Of a stretch of DNA of 10,467 nucleotides, positions 8,649 through 10,467 are shown in pieces; position 1 is the stretch's first letter; every line of letters begins with the position of its first letter. Origin of the DNA: Phoronis pallida (taxonomy: Eukaryota; Phoronida; Phoronidae); assembly GCA_028565715.1 (NCBI GenBank), contig JAOXYC010237904.1, forward strand, positions 1-10,467, written 5' to 3'. The notes under the pieces are model-generated. The model was not told the origin of the DNA. It ran no database searches and saw only the letters and a program-made list of their open reading frames with translations. A program made the position numbers and the translations under genes.

Positions 8649-8674
8649 CATATCCACAACGAATAGCAACTTAC

Positions 8675-8854
8675 CAGGGCAAGGTACGTCAACGGAGCAG
8701 TCACCAATGTCCTGCAGTCTCCCATCACAATCTTTTCCATTGTGCGCCGGTACAGGGTTCATACAGTATCTCTTTCGTGAGCGGATGCCAGCGACACCGC
8801 CGCATGAAACGGAACACTCTTCCCATTCAAACCAGTTCCTCCAGCCCCCGTCAA
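8675..8854 (-). CDS. Internal exon B: thrombospondin type-1 repeat
   Basis: This exon encodes a second TSP1 module on the same strand as exon A and 1092 bp downstream of it in transcript order. The translation begins DGGWRNWFEWEE and has the WxxWxxW ladder, CSVSCGG, the basic strand RSRKR and six cysteines, ending VPCP. Length is 180 bp (60 codons). The acceptor is a TAG preceded by a fair pyrimidine stretch at about 8859-8875. The donor reads CCTG|gtaagttg, close to consensus. Both borders are phase 1, matching exon A and the terminal exon. A conventional ATG-initiated reading from within the exon is a truncation: it starts at an internal Met and runs through the donor into intron repeats. 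Unlike exon A, this module has no N-glycosylation sequon. It could be the last TSP1 before the membrane exon, but a further exon in the following 3.3-kb intron cannot be excluded. Confidence 0.9.
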
Positions 8855-9946
8855 CTACAATCGCAGGTAAGAGGGTACTTTACCAAGATTGTGTGTTTTA
8901 TTGTTTAGGAATATTTTTTCCAAAAATGGAGAATATCTTCGAAACCGTGCACATTTGAGCCTAATTCATGTGCATGTTAATTTATGTTAAAACAGTAAAC
9001 TAATGTTATAAAGTTAGTTTAGATTTGAATTCCACCTCTAGTTCTAGTACTGTATCAAACACCTTTTATAATTTCTACAACTTTACAAGAATTTCCCAGA
9101 TTTTTCATCTAGTTGTGCGAGACTCACACTAGATTGTGTAGATAAATCATTATTATTACCGGTGTTTTGATTTTTTACGAGCATGGCATGCATAGTCAAA
9201 AGCCGCATTTGGCTCAAATTAATTTATTTAAAAAAAAAATTTACATGCATCTAGCATGGAAAAATATAAAAATAATTTTTCAATTTTTGTAAAAATTAAT
9301 AAAAAGCAAGTTAGATCTTTCAAACTTCCTCTTACTACAAAATTAAGGGTATCGGTAAAATACATTGGCCGCAGTAAACTCTGCATTATATGTCCTACAT
9401 GTATAAACACGGGTTACATGAAAACTTCATCAGCTATGGCTTTTATGAAAGCCAGATAAGAAAATCGGACAAAATAAGCCCTCCAAACAACAGTGGTTGG
9501 GTGAGTACCTTATGGGTATAATCCAAAGAAAAACTCTCTTTCGAAATTTGAACATGAAACACTTAAAGTAGTACATCGCTACTTACAAACGTGAAATTAT
9601 CAGCTATTGAATGAGGCCAATTGCATAGGAATTGTTGTTACAAACTGCACCCTTACATTCATCTGAACGAATAAATACCTTCGCTTCTGCCGGAAATTTC
9701 TATACAGGCGGCCTATGTGACTTGATGAAATATCTTGAGGGTGACGAGATAACTGAGATCAACTGTGACGTATTAACTTTATGTTTTCGATAAAGAATGG
9801 AGGTAGTAACACGAATTGGCAACGAAAAATGATCAAACTGTGTAAAAAAACGGATGAAAACGTCGTATTTCAATAACTGATAATTCTATATACGTAAGTA
9901 GCGATGTACGCGTTTAACATTTTGATTAGATTACTTGACTCCCTAC
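8855..9946 (-). other. Intron between TSP1 exons A and B (1092 bp)
   Basis: The donor gtaggg is at its right end and the acceptor tgtag at its left end. It contains an inverted-repeat pair (arms 9557-9612 and 9868-9923) and an A-rich run near 9230-9240. Short open frames on both strands between 9228 and 9459 overlap one another and have no recognisable domain, so I treat them as chance. Confidence 0.6.
9557..9923. repeat. Fold-back pair flanking ~255 bp
   Basis: Arms 9557-9612 and 9868-9923 are diverged reverse complements. They contain a perfect 16-bp block (9571-9586 against 9894-9909) and a further shared TTCAATA, CTGATAATT region. The interior has no coding capacity. The right arm ends about 24 bp from the donor of TSP1 exon A. 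This fits an old miniature element in the intron; no target-site duplication was identified. Confidence 0.7.
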
Positions 9947-10129
9947 CTGGGCAAAACTCTATTGTCGCGTTGCATTTTTCCACCTCTTTACTAGCGTCGG
10001 GACAGTCAGTTCCATTAACAGAGGGTGGGGGGTTGTTACATGTGCGGTTACGGCTCCGAATTCCGGTTTGATTTCCACAGCTTACAGAACAAGCAGTCCA
10101 GTTAGACCATCTACTCCAGTTACCATTTA
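9947..10129 (-). CDS. Internal exon A: thrombospondin type-1 repeat
   Basis: This exon encodes one complete TSP1 module, an extracellular disulphide-bonded domain used in adhesion, guidance and matrix proteins. The translation shows the tryptophan ladder WSRWSNW, then CSVSCG, a basic RSRNR strand and six cysteines in TSP1 order, ending EFCP. CSVSCG fits the known O-fucosylation pattern of the family, and WxxW fits C-mannosylation. The exon is 183 bp (61 codons). It begins after an AG at 10130-10131 and ends before a GT donor (CCAG|gtaggg on the minus strand), both in phase 1, so it can be skipped or duplicated without breaking frame. Six N-X-S/T sequons lie in this one module, an unusually high number. 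The polypyrimidine tract before the acceptor is poor, so the left boundary in transcript order is less certain than the donor. The open frame runs past the acceptor, but the residues there do not look like TSP1. The parent gene is not identified. Confidence 0.88.
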
Positions 10130-10467
10130 CTACGTTGATAAACCATTTCAAATCAAATTGCAGCTTTGTCCATGGACAGTGTATGGGGTAACATTTGTAT
10201 AATAATGCTTTCATATACTTTAGTTTTATATCTACATGAAGGATTATATAGCTTAAGTGTTGCATTATATGTATATGTAGATAAATGCTGTTGGTGAAAA
10301 CAGGCAGGACTTTCTAGTTGACACAGAATTGGTTGAAAATACGACCATTCGTTGCATTTACGGTTTTTATTAAATTCTTCTCATACATTGTATGATCTAA
10401 ATGTCACCTTGTCATGTGAAGCACACTGGTAAAGTAGATCTCCAAGTGGCATGATAAAAACAGCATA
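10130..10467 (-). other. Partial intron upstream of TSP1 exon A
   Basis: This is non-coding sequence that continues past the right edge of the window. It shows no TSP1 cysteine/tryptophan pattern on the minus strand. The open frame of exon A continues into it for some tens of codons, but the residues there are low in cysteine and do not resemble the module. Confidence 0.5.

Larger units (their letters stand above)
5395..8674 (-). other. Predicted 3280-bp intron between TSP1 exon B and terminal exon copy 2
   Basis: The inferred intron has a strong GTAAGT donor at its right end and a tacag acceptor at its left end. Its left 1.8 kb belongs to duplicated unit 2. The rest (7221-8674) is unique and holds an inverted-repeat arm (7231-7277), a small inverted pair (7695-7781), two TGACGTCA octamers, a nested fold-back (8312-8467) and a 29-bp minisatellite (8562-8648). 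I saw no additional exon, though a short one without a recognisable motif could be missed. Confidence 0.5.

Noticed and set aside
8707-8958. Plus-strand 83-codon frame over TSP1 exon B
   Set aside because: It is the antisense shadow of the exon, and its C-terminal part is intron sequence.
9228-9459. Overlapping frames on both strands in the intron between the TSP1 exons
   Set aside because: They are mutually antisense, lysine/asparagine- or phenylalanine-rich from AT composition, and without a domain.

Overview
The window looks like intron-rich nuclear DNA from an animal. It is AT-rich, its long ORFs are short and mostly meaningless, and the only convincing coding segments are small exons bounded by splice sites. 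Two of these encode thrombospondin type-1 (TSP1) repeats. The abundance of small fold-back elements and the style of the intergenic sequence suggest a lophotrochozoan, perhaps a bivalve mollusc. That placement is inference; the sequence shown does not prove a taxon.

All supported coding sequence lies on the minus strand and fits one gene that enters from the right edge. Reading leftwards, TSP1 exon A is at 9947-10129 and TSP1 exon B at 8675-8854. Both start and end in phase 1. Next, about 3.3 kb on, comes a terminal exon at 4922-5394 that also begins in phase 1. It encodes a Pro/Thr-rich stalk, one membrane span, a basic helical segment, a glutamine run, an acidic serine-rich tail and a stop. 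The simplest model is the 3' end of a type I membrane protein with extracellular TSP1 modules and a roughly 110-residue cytoplasmic tail. Its 5' exons lie outside the window.

The most striking feature is a direct tandem duplication with a 2679-bp period: 1861-4541 matches 4540-7220, with no difference seen. Each copy carries the whole terminal exon with its acceptor, its 3' UTR with a possible polyadenylation signal, and about 1.8 kb of upstream intron. The gene therefore appears to have two interchangeable last exons (4922-5394 and 2243-2715). The duplication is either very recent or an assembly error. Its right breakpoint falls about 10 bp from one arm of an inverted repeat.

The rest is intron and downstream sequence with small repeats: a perfect 26-bp-arm hairpin (785-848), a 114-bp MITE-like element (1704-1817), a nested fold-back (8312-8467), a 29-bp minisatellite next to a splice donor (8562-8648), a larger fold-back (9557-9923), and two diverged direct repeats inside each duplicated unit. 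No RNA gene, CRISPR array, prokaryotic operon or viral gene was recognised.
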